Positions 1 through 14,500 of a DNA stretch of 64,000 nucleotides are shown one piece after another. Below the pieces are notes generated by a model that was not told the origin of the DNA, ran no database searches, and saw only the letters and a program-made list of their open reading frames with translations. Position 1 is the first letter of the stretch. Every line of letters starts with the position of its first letter. Location of the stretch: the NCBI GenBank assembly GCA_964247055.1, contig OZ176054.1, positions 8,556,001 to 8,620,000 on the forward strand. The letters run 5' to 3'. Position numbers and translations under genes: made by a program. This DNA is from Paragordius varius (taxonomy: Eukaryota; Nematomorpha).

Positions 1-2974
1 GTTAAACGATATTTGAGAAAATTTGAAAACAAACGTCCAACCAAAATTTGAAATTTTAGATTTTATTCTGTAGCATTTACCTTTCCCTCATTTTCAAAAA
101 TAAAAGTAGTTTAGGATTTGTAATATATCATAATATGTTAATATAATTAATTATAATTATCAAAACGATATAAGGTGATTTTTATAATGATTTAAATTAC
201 CATATCTTTGGTAAATAAGTTTTATAAAAACATCTTTATTTTTTTGGAGAATTAGTTAATATAGTTTTGTAAACAGGAAATAAAGATGTTCGGTTTATAC
301 AGCATTAACCTTATTTAAACGGTATTTTAAAAACAACTAGGTAACTTTTAAAAACATATTTATCAACTTTAATTGTTCACATATTTCTATTCATATTAAT
401 CAGGTGGCTATTAATATTAATAAATCCAATTTGATTCGATTGTATGTTTGATATTAAATAACTGGCTATGGTTACGAATGACTGCAATCATATGTGCTTA
501 GATCGGCTTTAGTTTTTGTCATTTATATAAAAATATTAGGTTGAACAGGTCAAATTTCGCTTTCTAAACATAATTCAAAAACAAAAACCGATTCTCGGAT
601 ATTAAAGGTTTATTCTGAAAATAATTACTTTTAATGTGCTCAAGACAATGGGATTAATGACGTTCTATTAAAAAATCAGATAATGTGTGGCAGTCTACAA
701 ACAAATATAAAAATTTTGAACAAAGGTAAAAATCGATATATAATTTAATTTTAATTATTTTTTATGTTGGTTGAAAAACCGCTAGTTCTTATCCTCCTTT
801 CCTTGTTCAAAAATAAATTAAAAAAATTAATGAAACAAAAACAATTTTTTTAACATGAATAACAATTATATAATTGAACGTTTTGACAACTGTTGCACTG
901 CACAAAAATAGCGTGTAAACACTGATTTTCAATAAATTTAAATGTTAATTATTTATAATTAATTTATTTTGTTGAAAAATGAGCCTATGTTTTTTAAAAT
1001 TAATCATTGAAAAATAAAATAATATCTTTTACTGTATTATATCGGCTGGGGAATATTTAAAAAAATTTTTTTATCGAAATTATTTTCTGATCTATGTCGT
1101 TTGATAAATATTTAAACATATTCACAATTTGTACCTGTTAAATTACAAACTTAAGGATGAAATTAATTAGATTTATAGTGTTAACGGGTTGGTATTCGAT
1201 ACGGTTTAAATTAAACTGTAAGGGCTTAAGTTTTATGGAAAAAATGTATGATAATTATTTGGAATCTTAACAGTATTAATCTTGGACATTGTAAAAAACA
1301 GTGGGTTAAGCACTATCGAAATCAATAAATGCAGTCAAACTTAGAAAGATTATTTTTTTACATCCCAATAATTATCTTGGGTTTTTAATGAATTAAAAAA
1401 ACGGTTCTACCCTTAAATAATAATTAACTAGATACAATCGATAATTTAAATGCATATTTTTTTGAAATTATTACATTTAATCAAACATTTTTTCCAAATC
1501 AGATTGTATCTAATTTCTAATCGACTTGAAAATAACCCTAAATCTACCAATATATTTCACGAATAACAGACAAAAGGTATAAAGCGAATAATATTTTACA
1601 AGCTTAGGGAAAATATGCCACAACATTAAAATATCTTTTCATTAGATTTCGTAATATTAGGATCATAAATAATGGATTCAAATCAACATTAAATATGATA
1701 TAATGGCAAAAATTTAGCATAAATATTTGCAAACGTAGTTTTTACTTTTAACGGCCAAATAGCTGAAAATGAGGCTTTCGATTTTACGGTTTGATCGACG
1801 TGCCTACAGCTAAAACCACGCCGAACTGGACCGCTGCCTGCTGGGGCGTGTAATAACAATATTAAACATATTGATTTTAAAACTGATATGTTTGTACTTT
1901 TTGCCATCGATACAATAAGGAATTTATGGTTAGTTATATTTTATTGCAAACTGATTATTTTAAGCCTTATAAAATACAAAAACTGAATCTATATAGTATT
2001 TTTTTACAATAAATCGTTTGAGGAAGTAGCATTGTTTTATTGAATAAATTATTCATTATTGCCGCTATGAGAAAATCATTGCTAACTATATATTTATTAA
2101 ATACTTTTAAAAGTGATATATCGATAATCATTAAGTATTTTACCACATGATCTCAACAATTTGTCGTTTCAAGCTTAATTGCGATTTTTCATAGATTGTT
2201 GTACATAATAGGGCCTCCGCCAAAAAATATAAAACTTTTTAAACATTATTTTGTCTTCAGTATAACCTTACGATAAATAATTAATAAAAATATTTATTTT
2301 CGACCTAATGAACGGAAAAATACTATAAAATAATAATTATATTTTATATTTTTAACCTCTGCTGAGAGGTTTTAGCTATTGGTATAAAAGTTAATGGACC
2401 CCCTATTTAAGTATCTTTATGATAAATGGTCAAATTTTTTTGAGTTTTATTCTGGCAAAAATTAATGATGATTGCATCATGATGACATTTATTTATTTGT
2501 AAATTAATAAGTTGGGAATTTGGATGAAAACTAATAATGAAAATAATAATTTATGTCATTTATATGCAAATATTCTAGTACTTTTGGATGAGCAACTATA
2601 TGTTGACCGTTAGTTCGTGTCCAAATGAGTGCTATATATAATATCAATCATATCTAAGTTTTACAAAAATTTTAATTTATAAACTAGGATTTCTTGACTC
2701 AAATGACACAGTGCAAAAAGATGTTCACCTTTAAGATTCAAATAATATATTTGTTTGAAAAAACTTTTTTTGTTGTGTCACCATTTGCGTAGCATGATCT
2801 ATCAGGCCCCAAAAAATTTTTAAATAAATGCTAATATTTTTAGTTTTTAACAAAAAATACACCAAATACCATTATTTTATTTTGTCTCAATGAATGAGGA
2901 TTCATACATCCACTAAGACCGAAATCTGGGGTATAAAAATATCATAATAAAATAGCTATATTTTTATAGATTTC
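1..2974. other. Gene-free AT-rich stretch
   Basis: I see no coding exon here. All frames are broken by stops and no protein family is recognisable. The only compositional exception is a GC-rich patch of about 55 bases near 1799-1852. It lies in a short minus-strand open frame (1689-1907) that looks like chance. Confidence 0.5.
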
Positions 2975-3895
2975 AGTATTATCTTTTTTGGTGATTTAAG
3001 AAAGTTATTGACACTTTTGTGGTAAATGCTCCATATAAGAAAATAATTTGCGCACATTATGTTAAATAAACTTTTTTGGTGAAAATTAAATGCTAAAAAC
3101 AATATTTTTATAAAATTTATTTTTAGGATGTTGGTTCCGAAACTATAATCCTTCTAAAATGGGCTAGTTTTTTGTATAATATACGCAAAAATGCCGATAT
3201 GCGCGATATAAATTTTATATATATTCTTAATTTTGAAATTAGAAAAAAGGAAAATTTTGATGGAGTTTTATGAACGGTGTAAAAACACTTTTATAAAAAT
3301 GTTCACTGAACATTTTTATGACCTTAAAAATATAATTTTAATGTTAGTTTGGTTTTGAATTTGGGTGATTTTCGTGAGAAATTTTTTTTATTTAACATAT
3401 TTTTAAGCGATCTAATATTATAATCAAAATTCTGAGGTGATAGAAATGCTTGTCATCAAATTATATAGAAAAGGTGTTTTTATACCGTTTCCATCATGCC
3501 TCGAAACAGTATGAAGTACCCTTTAACAAAATTTTATTTTGCTAAAAATTAAATTTTTAATCAATGTTGGCATTTTTTCAAATATATGATATTTGATGCC
3601 ATATTCTAGCACATATTAAAAAAATATATCGCAAAATCTTGGCACTTTACGTTTATTTTAAACTAGCCCATTTAAGAAGGAAGAAAAAATTTAGCTTTTC
3701 GAAGCCGCCATCAAAATTAAAATTTTATAGAATATAGTATTGCTTTTTAAATACAGTATATCATATGTTTCTATATTATTTTTCAGAATAAAGCATTTAG
3801 CATCACCAAACAATTTTATTAAACATAATGTGCGCCATTTTACGATTTTATGATATGGTCCAACGACAAAATGCACACTTATAATCTCCCAAAAC
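2975..3895. repeat. Foldback element FB, copy 1
   Basis: The two ends are inverted repeats of each other. The left part has GCGCACATTATG near 3050 and CTAAAATGGGCTAG near 3155. The right part has CATAATGTGCGC near 3826 and CTAGCCCATTTAAG near 3664. The same core (a GAGGCATGATAAAAACGGTATAAA-like stretch in either orientation, then an ACTGAACAT motif) recurs in copies at about 26434-27208 and 58210-58930. No coding capacity is visible, so this is a non-autonomous foldback transposon. The exact ends are uncertain by tens of bases. Confidence 0.6.
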
Positions 3896-6800
3896 CATAA
3901 GTACTATGAGAATCTTGATACATTTATCAATCAATATATATATATATATATATATTATGCTATTTATCCCCCGGTTTGGACGCACTGTCAGTTAATATGA
4001 TGGTTTAAAATATAATAATAGACGATATTACTGGGTATCCCGGACAAAGTTAAAATTATCTTGAAATTAATTGTTTGTGCCATCGAGGTTTACTTATCAT
4101 TTGTTATTTCTATCCAAAATATCCCTTTTATATCAAATATGGAAAACAACTTACAGTATTTTGCCTAAAATCCATACAATAATTGCATAGATATGTAAAA
4201 CTAGACAACAATTTTTTCTGCCACTCGAGTTTTTTGCATTTTCTGATTACTATCATTTTAACAGTTTGTCTGAAATAAAAATTTTAATTCCACCTAAGAT
4301 TTTTTTTGACTTAATTTTCTATTATTATGCGCCCTCTTTATCAAAATTTAACTAAAAAATGTTTTTCTTTAAAATTATGCAACAAATGCCCATTTGTAAT
4401 ATATCATTCGAAAGAGTAATAAAACTCTATAAAATACATAATAATATAACATCGATAGTTAATATTAGACACAGGATTTTCTTTATTAATGTATTTTTAA
4501 AACTAATGGTTGAAAATAGCTTAAACTTTGTGTAAATGGCAATGAATGCCGAAAAGATAACACAAGAAAGTTTTTTGGATTAAAAACTTATTTATTTTTT
4601 TAATGTTTTTTGTTTTTTAAGAATTACCATCATATAAATATTAATTAATATTCTTTAGAAAACTTTTATAATTTCAAATTTTATAGTCTAAGGTCAAGGT
4701 ATTCTTGATCTTTTACAACCATTATGTTAGAACTAGGTAAAATAATTTGATAATAAAAATTTTTATTAAAAAAGCAAACCAAAGGCTTCAAGGATTTTTT
4801 TTAAATTATATGATAATATAACCCCAATAAGTAAAATATATGATTAAAATTATTGTCTGATAAATTTTTTCATTTATTAAAGGGTTGAATATTTTGACCA
4901 TATAAATCCAAAAAACTTTTACATTAGACTGTTTATGACTAACTATCATTTGAAGATACAGTGTTTTGGAATGATATGTAATACATGGCTCTATATCTAA
5001 AACTCTTAATTTTAAAAATTTCGAGTTTTATGTTAAATCGGAGCCAAAAAATTTCGTTACACTCTAAAAAAAAATTCTTAGGTGTTAAACCAAATTTATT
5101 TTTAGATATATTATTTATGTAATTTAATGAAATAAATTTTTAATTTATAAGATGGGCAGTTTAAAAAGTCAAAATTTGTTGTCTAGTGTTTTGCTTAATC
5201 TTTTTGCACGCAATGTTAAGACTTTACAAGTTTAGTTGTTCTAATAAGTGGATCCGAAATCACTAAATTTGAAAAATGAAACCGGGGCCATTTTTAATTG
5301 TAATTTCGGTTCAATTTTAATGTGGCTGGATCTAGACTGGTTCGATTGTTTATAGTTAAATAATCCAGATTCCTGTTTCATTTTTGGATTCAAGGATAAC
5401 AAATTTTATTATAAAATTTACATAAATAGCCGCCGTTATTAATAGAAAACCATAAATATATATTCAATGCTTTTTTTTAAAAAAAAATATATACTCTAGT
5501 TTAATTACCAACAACATTCTCCATTACCACCGGAGAAATTTTATAGCCCAAGACTTTAATTAAATGACAATAAAAACGGCTTTAAAAAGGCTTATAATTT
5601 CAGTTTCACAAAAACGATTTCTGTTCTAATCCCTAATAAAATTTATGTAGAATTCCATGAAAAATAATTAATGAAAAACCAAATTTTTAAATGAAGCTTC
5701 TCAATATGTTTCATAAATCGATCAAATGCTAACAAATTAGCCAAATCACTATATTTCATGACTAAATTTTATATTTTAATATTCTTCTTCTAATTCAAAA
5801 CATATTTTTGTCGTTCGTATAAAATAATTTAAGCTATTCTCTTAAACTTTTTAGATCATCAAACCTAATAGGAATATTGCGTTCAAATTTTCGGGAATCA
5901 ACTATTTTAATTAATATATAAATCTTTAAAAAGGTAAATTATTTAAAAATGTATTTTCCTAGAAGTTTTTGATAATTTATTTTGGATACAGTTTTAAATT
6001 CATTTTTATCACCATTTTCTTTCCTACAATAGTGATTAAGTTTTCTAAAGTATGCATACCACATAAAATATATGTTATTTTATATATCATGAATATAGTT
6101 TTCATCATGGCACGGGTTTTTTAAGAAAATATATTGACAGATGAAGCAAATGATTTATGCATTCAACGATATATTTAGGGTTGTCTTTCAATTAATTATA
6201 CATTTTTTAACAATTGCATTCATTGGATTATGTAATAATATGTATAGCAAAGTATCTAAAATTCTTTTTTATATACATAAATACTGACTTGTGTTCCTAT
6301 CATCAATGATTCTATATAATTCTTTCTTATATGAAGACGAGAACTATTTTTTAATCCCCATTTAATAATGCTTAATAATGAATAGTTATAACTTAAGGTT
6401 TATTAATAATTTTTTATCTAAAACAACGCATGAAGCCATATTTTATTCTCCGATAGTTTTCATTTTTAAAGAAGAAATGGGAAAGTATTTATAAATCATT
6501 ATAAATTTGATTATCATTAATTAATCACGCTAATAAATATTTTAATGTAGAAAACCTATTTGGAGTGCTTTTAAAAATTCGGATACAAAAGGTACCTTAT
6601 TAATTGCGTATTATTCTTTATAATTTTTATGATTTAAGGTTTTATAACAATAATTTATATTTTACAAAATTTTTAATCTGTAAAAATTCTGAAAAATGTG
6701 AAAAGACAATAATTATTTATTAAATACTTTATGGTTTGGAATTAGATTTCAAAGAGTTTGTATCCAATATGTATTTGTTTATATAGTAACGAGAGCCTTT

Positions 6801-7130
6801 TTTTGGCTTTTCTGTATTTCATATAACTAAAATGGAATTTATTTTATATTACCCTTTTTATTTATTTGATCTTTTTAGGGTAATTTTTATTAATTTTGTC
6901 GCGCACCTCACGCCTTATAAAAAAGTAATGTTGTAATGATATAAAAATGTAAAAAGTAGGGTAAACAGCAAAGCATCAGTAATTTTGATATTTTGAAACA
7001 ACCGTTTTTAGCCATATGTTCATGTGATCCGATTTTCATTTTTATTTAAACTAATGCTAACAAGACTAATTGCAAATAAATATATAAGTCCAATTAATAT
7101 CTGTAAATTACATTAGTGTTTATTGGAGTC
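3896..7130. other. Gene-free AT-rich stretch
   Basis: No exon, RNA gene or clear element is recognisable. A short (TA)n microsatellite lies at about 3933-3955. Confidence 0.45.
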
Positions 7131-8556
7131 ATCCTTTGCAATTTAAATTCACCCTTAAACAATTCAAATTCAACCTTGAACAATCAAATTCACCCTCGAA
7201 CAAATCAAAATCCCTCTCTAAATTATATGTTTTTTAAGATTAAAAATTACCTATATTAAACAATAAAATTTTGTTTTAAACTAAAATAATACCCAAAAAA
7301 TAATAAACTATGCCATAAAGCTATATTTTATATCAATAACACTAGTCGACAAATTTGGACATTTTTAAGCAGCACCACTCAAACTTTTTAAATTATGACT
7401 AATTTCAGTGTTTTAAAACCGAATTTAAAAAATTTTTTGATCCCGCCAATCAGAATTTTGAAATTTTATAGGTTTTTTAATTTTTCAAAAACAAGAGAAA
7501 ATCGAGAGAAAATTAAATATAACTTTATAATAAAATGTTATTATATTATAAACTTAATATCATTTAATAAAGCGTTTTAAACTCTATCTTTTGAATATAA
7601 ATATGTTATTTAAATATCAGAGAGAAAAAAATAGTACGGACTTAAATGTCAAAATTTAGTCTTTTTTTTCAAGTGAATTTTTAACACATATAAAAATTTT
7701 TTAAAAAAATACTAAAAAAGGCATTTTATGGTTTAAACCTTCGGCTTTCAGATAGGCTATATTTTTTTGTTAGTTTTCGTTCTTTTGAGTACTTATTAGA
7801 CTTTTTCTCTTGAGTTGGTTCTTATAAAAAATCCTTTATTTATACCTAGTGGATATACCTTATTTTTTTAAAAATTATTGGTTGTTTTGTATTTTGAATT
7901 TCAGATGGATGTTGTGTAGCCACTTTTAGTAGAATTTACTGTTATGGGATTGGACAATTTGTATTTACCTAATTTATATTCAATTTAATTGTAGAATTTA
8001 TCTAACTTTATTCAGTAAATTGGTTAATTTGACATGTCAATTTGCCTGGATTTTGCTTGCAAGTCTCTCTTATCGGTCTTTACGATTACTTATTGTTATC
8101 TTTGCCACATCTGGCATAATTATAGGATCGCTTGGGGGATATGCAGAGCTTGTGCAGCCGCCCGGATCCATCACACTATACATAAGCCCCATTTAGATTT
8201 TTAATAATTTGGCTCTTAGCTTGTTTAGTATCTAATTTAATGCCTAGAATTTGTTATCCATCCATGGAATATTACTTGTATCGACTTGCTCGTTTGAATA
8301 TTTAAACATATGTGCACGAGGAATGATTGTTATTTTTAAATTAAATACAAATTTAAAAATTAAATTTTGGAAAAATCCTATTGGTGGCCTCAATTTTCTT
8401 TTTTGTTTTGGCTTTTCCATGCCATTAGGTATTAGAAAATGCAAAAATAATGGGGTGGTGCAAAACCTTGTTAAGTTATATTAGTTTGTAAACACCATAA
8501 TTTGTTTTTAGGGTGAATTTGAATTGTTCATGGGGTAATTTGAACTCTAAATGGTA
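7131..8556. mobile_element. MITE M1 copy a, split by an insertion
   Basis: The left half (7131 to about 7341) has diverged 21-base units of the TTCAAATTCACCC type. It is followed by the family core (a TTTTTTAAGATTAAAAATTACC stretch, then AATAATAAACTATGCC). The right half resumes at about 8476 with GTTATATTAG and GGGTGAATTTGAATTG, and ends in AAATGGTAT. About 1.1 kb of unrelated sequence (7342-8475) lies between them at a point where the other copies are continuous. This suggests a later insertion. The inserted segment has weak matching ends (GCACCACTC against a reversed GGGTGGTGC) and no recognisable gene. Confidence 0.6.
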
Positions 8557-9072
8557 TATATTATCAAAAAATTTAGAGTCCTGATAACTGGTATATATGT
8601 CGAATATGAAAAAGCTTTAACATTTTTGATACACAAATTTTGTGTGTCCTTATTATCTGAAAATAATTATTATAGCTTATGTATACCATATTTGTTCGAG
8701 TTTAAAGAAATTAATACCAGGATTTTCTGATTAAACTTTAATACAGTTGGTAACACTTTATGTGATTTGTCATTTTTTAAAATTATTTCCGTTTTATTTA
8801 TGAATTCACCAATACGGACGGCAGTTAAAAAAATATTCAGGTTCGAATGACAAGATATAAAGTCGTTTCATGAGCATATGGGTTTGCTAGGAAAAAAAGT
8901 TTGAAGTTTACAATCGTCTAAAAAACAATATGAATAATCCATATAATTTAACTAAACTATTAAAGCATATATCAGATGCTTTTAATTAAAGTCTAATTGT
9001 TGTAAAATAAACAACAGTGTAAAAAATTATTTGAAAAGGCTCCGATGCGTTTTAAATGAGAAAACTTTTACA
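8557..9072. other. Gene-free spacer
   Basis: This is AT-rich sequence between M1 copy a and the hAT element. I see nothing in it. Confidence 0.4.
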
Positions 9073-9080
9073 ATCTAATA

Positions 9081-10984
9081 CAGTGATACTCAAACCGCGG
9101 CCCGCGGGCCGCATGCGGCCCTAAGAGTGCTCTAAAATTGCCCTATGACCATATTAAATTATTTTTTTTTATTGATGAATTTTTAAAATATCCATAATCG
9201 AATTTTCGTTTATTTTAATACAGAAAATCATGAGGCAACGAAAAATAATAAAAAATTAAGGAATTATATGAGAAAGAAAAATTTATTATGTCCATAGCTT
9301 TCTCCCAGGAAAAAGCTCATTAGCTTCGTATGTGCTATATTTTAGGAAAAAATATGAAATCGGTTATTGATTCCCAACTAATAAAAGAATATCTAATTTC
9401 ATATTAAAGATCAAATCATAGGCAAATTGAAACTTTAACTTTCTGATTCAACATGTGCTCGACGCATTGAACATATGTCTAAATATATTTTCAACACTAA
9501 TTATTGTCTCTGTAAAACTGCAAATATTTTAGTATTGCTATTGATTCTAGCACTGATATTAGTTCAACACCTATGTGCGCTCTTCGTGAGATTTTGCAAT
9601 GGCAACATAATCAACGAGGAATATTTAAAATTTTTACCAATGAATAATACCACGAAAGGAAGTGATTTTCTTGTAATTAGCACTTTTTTCGATAATAATA
9701 ATAATATATCTATGAAAAAATTGGTTTCGATCTGCACAGATGGCTCTCTCTCTTTGATTGGAAACAAACGATTAATTCCTCTTTTGGAAAACAAATAAAA
9801 TTTGCAAAATATTTTATCCTTTCACTCCTTTATTCATCAGCAAAACTTGGTTTCGTGTGTAAAAGATGAATCATTCGATTCAGTAATTAAAACGATTGTG
9901 GATAAAGACCACATCCGTGGCAGAGAATTCAACAGCCCTAAATTTAAAAACCTTTTAAAGATATCCACAGTGATTTTGATGATATTCTTTTGTACACTGC
10001 TGGAAGATGGTTAAGCTTTAGCAAAGTATTAAATATATTTTTTGTTTTAAGACATGAAGTTCTATAATTTATAAAAGATAACAGAAAGTTTGACGAGGAA
10101 ATTAATAGTCGAATAGTGGGTTTTACTAACCTACCTTTGCGAATTACATATAAACTTAGTATTTTTAACACAAGTTTTCAAGGGAGCAGAATAATAACCC
10201 AATTTGTTAATCAAATATGCTTTTGAAGAAAAATTAATATATAAACAAAATATTTTATAAAACACTCCTATATTTTCCAACACTTAAAAACGATTTATTA
10301 GGGGAATTTACCGGGGAGATTAATTTAATAAGGTGAAATTCGAATTTCATGAATTAAGAAATATAAAAATTGTTAAAACTCGTTAAAAATCCATGGCATC
10401 CAGTATTAAGCAACCTGACCATTTCGGTTTTGATCAGCCGCATATCATCGAAAAATTCGTAGATTTTAAAAATGATTCCAATTTGGAGGCTATATTCAAG
10501 CAGAATCGTAGAGAAGAAAGATATGTAGAGTTTTGGCAAGATGTGCCAAATAATTATGAAAATTTAAAAATTGCTCAAGTTATCCTAACTGTTTTCCCCT
10601 CAACTTATCCGTGTGAGACGGCATATTCAAAAATGAAGTATGTCAAAAATACATACAATAGCTTAACGATGATCAAATAGACGACGTATTGAGATTGGCC
10701 GTCATGAGGCGAAAAGTCAAAAATTATTGGTTAATATCAAAATAAATGTTGGTATCAAAAAAAATTTGTTATCAAAATATTTTATTTTTTAAACTAAATG
10801 CTGAAAACGAGTTTTTAGCTGGATTTACGTGTGATCCGCAAAAAATTCATTGTGCTGATTTAGAGTAAAGATATATGCATATGTGTCAAATAGATATGGA
10901 ATATTTGCCAATTAAAGGTTGATGGCCCTCGAAAAAAAAATTTATTTTATTTGGCCCGTCAAATTTTTTTGGTGAGTACCACTG
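9081..10984 (+). mobile_element. hAT-superfamily DNA transposon, degraded
   Basis: The element begins CAGTGATACTCAAACC and ends GGTGAGTACCACTG, a pair of imperfect terminal inverted repeats typical of hAT. It is flanked on both sides by the perfect 8-base duplication ATCTAATA (9073-9080 and 10985-10992), the hAT target-site size. Next to the left end is a GC-rich palindrome, GCGGCCCGCGGGCCGC, seen in many animal hAT elements of the ZBED/FAM200 type. Between the ends lies a broken transposase gene. The 1,904-base length suggests internal loss compared with full-length relatives. Confidence 0.85.
9475..10730 (+). pseudogene. hAT transposase remnant (ZBED/FAM200-like)
   Basis: Two readable blocks match the catalytic part and the C-terminal dimerisation domain of hAT transposases. 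The first (9475-9795, continuing in another context at 9802-9960) has a FLVISTFF stretch, then VSICTDGSLSLIGNK, which corresponds to the TDGAPSMTG motif, and then SFIHQQNL, which matches the family CIIHQQ motif. The second (10393-10680) ends in TVFPSTYPCETAYSKMKYVK, the hATC signature. The stop at the end of the first block, the frame changes between blocks and the missing BED zinc finger show that it is not functional. It lies inside the hAT terminal repeats. Confidence 0.8.
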
Positions 10985-10992
10985 ATCTAATA

Positions 10993-13900
10993 CATTAAAC
11001 AATTTTCAATTTAATCTTAACGAAACGGGGAAAGAACACTTTAACAGGGCCTAACTCATATTTAATTTAAATTTTCGAGTTTCCTGGGGCAAATTATTGA
11101 CAAAAATAGCTAAATTAAGAAACTTGTATAATTTCTTAGTTCCCAAAATTTTTTTTCCACAAATTTAATTTTACCTATCAAACTATTATCTATATCTTTT
11201 TTATCCGAATTAATAATTAGCACATGACTTACATTTATCTCAAATTTAATTTATATGCAATTTAGACTCAATATAAACTCAAATTTTTCATTTTTATTGT
11301 CTCGTTTTGTCCAATTCTGAGGCTCATTTTCCGATTATAGAATATTTTTTGGTAACATCCCTATATATACTGATAACAATCAACTTTATTATTTTATACT
11401 GTTAAACTACGCTTAAAAAGTGTTTGCTAAAATATTTTAGGATTTTTTTTCTGTATAAGAGTTTTTTACTGAATAATAAAATATTTTACTACTTCAAATT
11501 AACTAGGTATATCATGTAAAAGATTAAGGAAATTTCAGTTTAAAACTGGGTAATTTTAAGCCATTTTTTTCCCTTTTCTGCAATATTTGATGTACAGAAT
11601 AGGTTTATCTTGTAGTAAGTAAAAAATAATTCCCATGATAATGAGTGCTATTTCTTGATATTTTTTATGTCTCGTTCAAATAATTCATAGAGAGAGACAC
11701 ACATTACAAAAACTATATAATTTTTTTCTTTAAAGTAAACTTTTTTTCCAGATAGTTAAAAAAAGTAATTACGACTTGGGAGCATAAAAAAAGTGTGTTG
11801 AATTTATTAATGACTTGACTTCTTTTGGTAGATATTATTATAGCACTTTTTTTAACAAAAATACGCGTGATGAATTTCAATTTTAAATTCTTCTACAAAG
11901 TACTATACTAATGTTATTGAAAGAGAGGTCTCTCCAGGTTTTTGCACCACTAAATTGCTTATAGATAATAATTTATTAACTCATATTTTTACTTCTTCGA
12001 AAACTGTTGAGATAATCATTTTTGAAAAGTGAATCCAATCACTTTTTGAAGCATAATAATGGCTAGAATTTAGTGATTTTAACTAGTTATCCCAAAAATG
12101 ATATAAAGATGGTGAAAAGATTGGTAACATGGTTCTATCTAATCTGTGATATGTAATGTCTATAGAATATAAGATATCCTTAAATCATTTTAGTCTAAAA
12201 TGGCCTTTTTTAGTATTTTTTTTTTCTCAAAATTCATATAAAAAAATTGTTTTTATTCATCTTGAAAAATCTTCCGTGTTCCTTTATATTTTTAATTTTG
12301 TATTGATAATTAACTATGCCACGCCTCGTTATGACTTGGTCAAAACAATTGATTAGCTGATCAGAAAAAGATTATTTAAATGTTTTATAATAATTAGAAA
12401 ATATATAACTACCATTTTCTATGTGGTTTTTCATATCTTATTAATTTACCTATTATTTATATTGTTTATTGATATATTATTTTTACAAAACAAGCATCTA
12501 CTTTTATTTTATAAATATTGAATCTTTTATCACAAGTCCTATGTTTAAAAAAATAAAAAATGTAAAATTTGATTATTTACTTATAATTTTATCCTCCTGT
12601 AAAAAAATTTATTATATGTTAAAAGTTTTGGGAACCTAATTTTTCATTTCAAAAAGTTTAGGTTTGAACCCTGGAAAAATAACTTAACTATAGGCATAAA
12701 TAAATCAAAAATGGCAAATTTAGATTGGCATGGGACAATAAAGGTCCCGAAATTGCTTTGAGGTTTCGAGGGCGTTTTCATCGGGTGCCCCGTTCTTATA
12801 ATTTTTGATCTTAATTACGATTCGCTTTAAATTTAATAATAAATACGGTAATACATTTTTGGACTGTCCCAAAATAAACAAAAATGTGTTGAAACCTTAA
12901 AATTTTGTCGGGAAAAATTTGGATTATGAGCTATTAAATAACCGATAATTGTCCATTATAAGCTTAATTAAAACTTGACAATTAAAAAAATCTCAAAAAT
13001 ATTTTGGTACACAATAATTAAAAACTGTCAAAATTAGAAGCAAAAATCTGCTACTTTTTTTATCTAAAATACAACTTTTTAAAACAAAAAATCAATTATT
13101 GTTAACAAATGGCAAAACATAATATTATTGATAAATGGGGAGGTATGTATCGTATTCACAATTTCCTTTAAAATTAAATTAAATATGAGGAGAGTGTTTA
13201 TTTGCCAAAGAAATTCTGTCTTTTACAGATAAATGCAACAAACATAAATAAATTTTTAAATTAAAGATTCAACCAACCATGCATTTAAACTTAAAAACCA
13301 TAATTCACTAACTCAATAAGTTTTAATTAATTTTACGGATCAAAAGTTTTTTTTTGTTAAAAAAAATTAATCCATCCCTCACACAAAGTTTTAAACACTA
13401 AATAAATTCAATTTAGGTATTTTTGAAGAAGATTTACAATTAGGAGGATCTAATACAGAGGTGTTCAACACAAATGACTTCTTATCAAAATATAGGGGTT
13501 TATTAGATTTAAAAATGATACTATAATAATAAAATGACAAAATAAAATATAACTACCATTTATATCACACTTATTTTTGCTAGTTTGTTTCCAATGGTAA
13601 GGAATTGTTCAGAAAATTCATTAAAGAAAACACCAATTTTTTATTGTGATTTGTGACATATTTTTTTGGAATGTTTAATTTTTTTTTAAATAATGTTGGT
13701 TGGCGAATTCAATAGAAAATTTTTAACTATCCCTCTCCATACCACCCCGATTGATGGCTTTTGATTTTTTTAAGCCGGAATAAATGATTACTTTTGAAAT
13801 TAAATATCGATAGGTTTTATTTTAACGAAATATTTATTGAAAATTTTTCTAGAGAATCAATAAAAAAAGTAATAGATTTTAGTTGTTTTTATTATTTTTG

Positions 13901-14211
13901 GCTCATTATAAAAGGACTTTGTATTACAAACTACACTTTAAACAATTATAACTCAAAAACTAATCAAATTAAATATCGAAAAATGGCACGCTGATCTGCA
14001 AAAGATAATTAGTTGAGAGGTGTTATTTATTTTAATAACTCAATTGGAAAGGGATAGGGCGGAGTATTAAGGAGTTTATTTTTATCCTAAATATCATATT
14101 TTTGGGGTGCTATATGCCATTTCATAACATGCTCAGAATAATTATTAGTTTAATAATTTTTGGAGGAAAGGACAGTTTTATGCAGTTGACGTTTTGAGAA
14201 TGTCGGTATAT
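10993..14211. other. Gene-free AT-rich stretch
   Basis: I found no convincing exon. A slightly GC-richer patch at about 12730-12800 is unexplained. Short open frames at 12156-12356 and 13794-13994 have AT-driven composition and no family resemblance. Confidence 0.45.
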
Positions 14212-14500
14212 ATACCATTTACACTCTAAATGCACCCTTGAACAATTCAAATTCAACCTAAAATAAATTATGTGCTTTTTAAGATTAAATATTACTTATA
14301 TTTTTTTTATATTTATAATAAATGAAATTCTGTTTAATACTAAAAAGATAATAAACTATGCCATAAACATATATTTCATATTAATGATTAAAACACATAA
14401 TTTATTTTTAGGGTGAATTTGAATCGTTCGAGAATGATGAATGTTCAAGAGTAAATTTGAATTGTTCGAGGATGAATCTAAATTGTTCAAGGGTGAATGA
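14212..14500. mobile_element. MITE M1 copy b
   Basis: It starts ATACCATTTACA and contains CACCCTTGAACAATTCAAA, then the M1 core (GTGCTTTTTAAGATTAAA and AATAAACTATGCC). It ends in three diverged GGGTGAATTTGAATTG-type units. The terminal AAATGGTAT is missing, so the right end is probably truncated. Confidence 0.65.
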
